14,136 nt of DNA from Phycisphaerae bacterium (GTDB lineage Bacteria > Chloroflexota > Anaerolineae > 4572-78 > J111). The position numbers and the translations under genes are program-made. Position 1 is the stretch's first letter. Every line of letters begins with the position of its first letter. Positions 12,792 through 14,136 of the stretch are shown here, in pieces. The stretch lies in the NCBI GenBank assembly GCA_028285035.1, contig JANQQF010000056.1, forward strand, positions 1-14,136. The letters are read 5' to 3'. The notes beneath the pieces are model-generated. The model was not told where the DNA came from. It saw nothing but the letters and a program-made list of their open reading frames with translations, and did no database searches.

Positions 12792-13586
12792 ATGAATAAT
12801 AGAGCCTGTTTTTTCAGGAAGATGATAATTGGTTTGCTGTTTCTTTTGATAAGTGGGTTACTTTTGATTGGCTGCACATCTGCACAAAATGAAAGCGATG
12901 CCGCCGAGGCGCATACTGGTCACGCGATGGCCGAGGCGGAGACACATACGCCGGAAATAGAACTGGAGAGCCCGATCCCGCTCAATCCGGCAAAGGGATC
13001 GGAGATTGGTGCCGTATATGAGGCGTTCTTGAGCCCAGAGCAGGAGGGGGATGATGAAGAAAATACGCCGGAGAGTGCCCCAGCGGTCTTCAAATCGACC
13101 GCGCCATCAGTGCCGAGAGAGCAGCGGACATCCCACGGGCATGGCGTGCTCTCATTTACCAACGATCTGAGTAAAGCGTACGTTCATGTCGCGGTTGAAA
13201 ATGTCAATCCCGAAGATATTGTCATGTTTCACATCCACTGTGGTCGTCCGGGTCAATTAGGGCCGATCATCGTCGATTTTGGCTTAAAAGGGGATCCCAC
13301 GACCTATTTTGAGGATGGGGTCTTTACGATGGAAATCCTTAATGAAGATATCGTGGCCACGACCGATCATGGTGAAGGAATTCTAGGGGCCTTTACCGCA
13401 GGCTGCCCGATTATCACTGCCATCCCGCTCGACAAGGTAAAAACCATCGGCGGTATGCAGCTCATCGCGGAGCAGGGAGAACTCTACTTTAACCTCCACA
13501 CCAAAGGGCAAACTTTCTTTGGGGATATTCGTGGCCAGCTACAACGCGTACAGGTGCCAGTTGATCATCAAGTGGATGGTCAATAA
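12792..13586 (+). CDS. CHRD-domain lipoprotein
   Basis: 264 residues. A lipoprotein signal (FRK, hydrophobic 11-24, lipobox LIGC with Cys28) implies membrane anchoring outside the cytoplasm. A low-complexity linker follows (about 29-115), acidic with several His (AHTGHAMAEAETHT) and Pro-rich. The CHRD domain, about 116-255, is recognised by FHIHCGRPGQLGPIIVDF and the closing LYFNLHTKGQTFFGDIRGQL, the two characteristic CHRD segments (first described in chordin). CHRD function in bacteria is poorly known. His-rich stretches (HGHG, FHIHCG, NLHTKG) and two domain Cys could bind metal or form a disulfide; this is inference. The start is ATG 12792 with GGTAGGG about 8 bases upstream. A membrane-protein gene follows after 15 bases, so they form an operon under the divergent TetR. 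Confidence 0.9.
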   Translation: MNNRACFFRKMIIGLLFLLISGLLLIGCTSAQNESDAAEAHTGHAMAEAETHTPEIELESPIPLNPAKGSEIGAVYEAFLSPEQEGDDEENTPESAPAVFKSTAPSVPREQRTSHGHGVLSFTNDLSKAYVHVAVENVNPEDIVMFHIHCGRPGQLGPIIVDFGLKGDPTTYFEDGVFTMEILNEDIVATTDHGEGILGAFTAGCPIITAIPLDKVKTIGGMQLIAEQGELYFNLHTKGQTFFGDIRGQLQRVQVPVDHQVDGQ

Positions 13587-13601
13587 AAGGGGAAAATTCT
13601 T

Positions 13602-14027
13602 ATGAAGACAATACTCAGTCCATCATTTGTTATGCAACGAGATAGCAAACAGAGCAATATTGCTTATACAATAGTCGCCGTTTTGGTTGCCTTGGCTATG
13701 TTTCTCGCAGCCTCGGGGGCTGGCTCAGGAGAATATGTGACGGAACAACCGCTACCTGATTGGGTCAACATCGGTGGCAATGTGCTAGCCGCCCTCTTCG
13801 GTATTCTCGTCTTGATCCCGCGTACTCGAGTGATCGGGGCTATTCTCGCCGTTGCCCTCATGTTCCTGTCGATGTATCTCAACTACACTGTGGATGGCAT
13901 CGAATTCTTCGCGGCTGCAATTCCATACAATACGATCACCATCATGTTAGGTTCAATTTTGATGGGGCATTATTTTGAAGATTTGGGTTACCTCTTTCAC
14001 CCCGCTCTACCTGCTCAGGTCAATTGA
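13602..14027 (+). CDS. Four-helix membrane protein cotranscribed with the CHRD lipoprotein
   Basis: 141 residues. Predicted helices are at about 20-41 (IAYTIVAVLVALAMFLAASG), 57-72 (GGNVLAALFGILVLIP), 76-92 (VIGAILAVALMFLSMYL) and 105-120. Helix 1 is followed by a polar loop, GSGEYVTEQPLPDW. The arrangement resembles small DoxX-like membrane proteins, but I cannot confirm the family. AAAGGGG about 7 bases upstream supports the ATG, and the 15-base gap after the CHRD gene indicates one transcript. The pair may form a membrane-anchored complex, by context only. Confidence 0.8.
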   Translation: MKTILSPSFVMQRDSKQSNIAYTIVAVLVALAMFLAASGAGSGEYVTEQPLPDWVNIGGNVLAALFGILVLIPRTRVIGAILAVALMFLSMYLNYTVDGIEFFAAAIPYNTITIMLGSILMGHYFEDLGYLFHPALPAQVN

Positions 14028-14136
14028 GACTAGGGGCAAATGTCAACTACCCAAAATTAGGACCAATGAAAAAGAGACTGTGAGTTAACATAACGACAAT
14101 AGAATTGATAAGGAGTCAGACCATCCAGAGCATCGT

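Overview
The window is a mosaic of small, mostly independently regulated enzyme and regulator genes. It has no rRNA, tRNA, CRISPR array or transposase gene that I can see. The host is a bacterium: Shine-Dalgarno sites precede most genes, sigma70-type promoters are present, and there is a lipobox lipoprotein. Base composition is uneven. Bases 5221-5280 hold 21 G/C in 60 and 7441-7500 hold 40 in 60, which points to genes of different origin. The mix of TetR, WYL and CHRD proteins would fit Chloroflexota or a similar environmental Gram-negative lineage, but the assignment is weak.

Left part (1-5200, mostly minus strand). A repeat with mobile-element features (33-201) is followed by an AI-2E-family permease and an Asp/Glu-racemase-fold protein, probably one transcript (2299 to 416). 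The racemase-fold protein lacks both family cysteines. A strong bidirectional terminator (2381-2408) separates this pair from an SDR that has lost most of its catalytic tetrad, the relic C-terminus of a second SDR (3348-3485), a small membrane protein and an AraC-type regulator. An orphan C-terminal reading frame (4969-5121) with its own terminator lies on the plus strand.

Middle part (5200-9740). An AT-rich GNAT acetyltransferase comes first. A TetR regulator is then divergent from a GC-rich alpha/beta hydrolase; their shared intergenic region carries a good promoter and two palindromes of identical geometry (GTAA-N6-TTAC). A plus-strand cluster follows, made of an NmrA-like NAD(P)-binding protein, a DUF4345 membrane protein and a four-helix membrane protein. 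A 27-bp inverted repeat precedes it.

Right part (9740-14136). A hairpin-rich stretch (9767-10040) contains a second copy of the repeat core. Next come an epoxide-hydrolase-type enzyme and a full-length inverted copy of the repeat (11141-11306). The last block is a WYL regulator and a TetR regulator (minus strand), divergent from a CHRD-domain lipoprotein and a four-helix membrane protein (plus strand). The two divergent promoters overlap so that their -35 boxes are the two arms of one palindrome, and a perfect 18-bp palindrome lies at the start of the CHRD transcript. This self-contained switch is the best candidate for a coherent, little-described system here. The last ~110 bases hold no gene, though a Shine-Dalgarno-like AAGGAG near 14110 suggests one starts just outside.

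Several proteins keep their fold signatures but lack standard catalytic residues, and two gene tails survive as relics. This suggests an accessory region with ongoing gene turnover.
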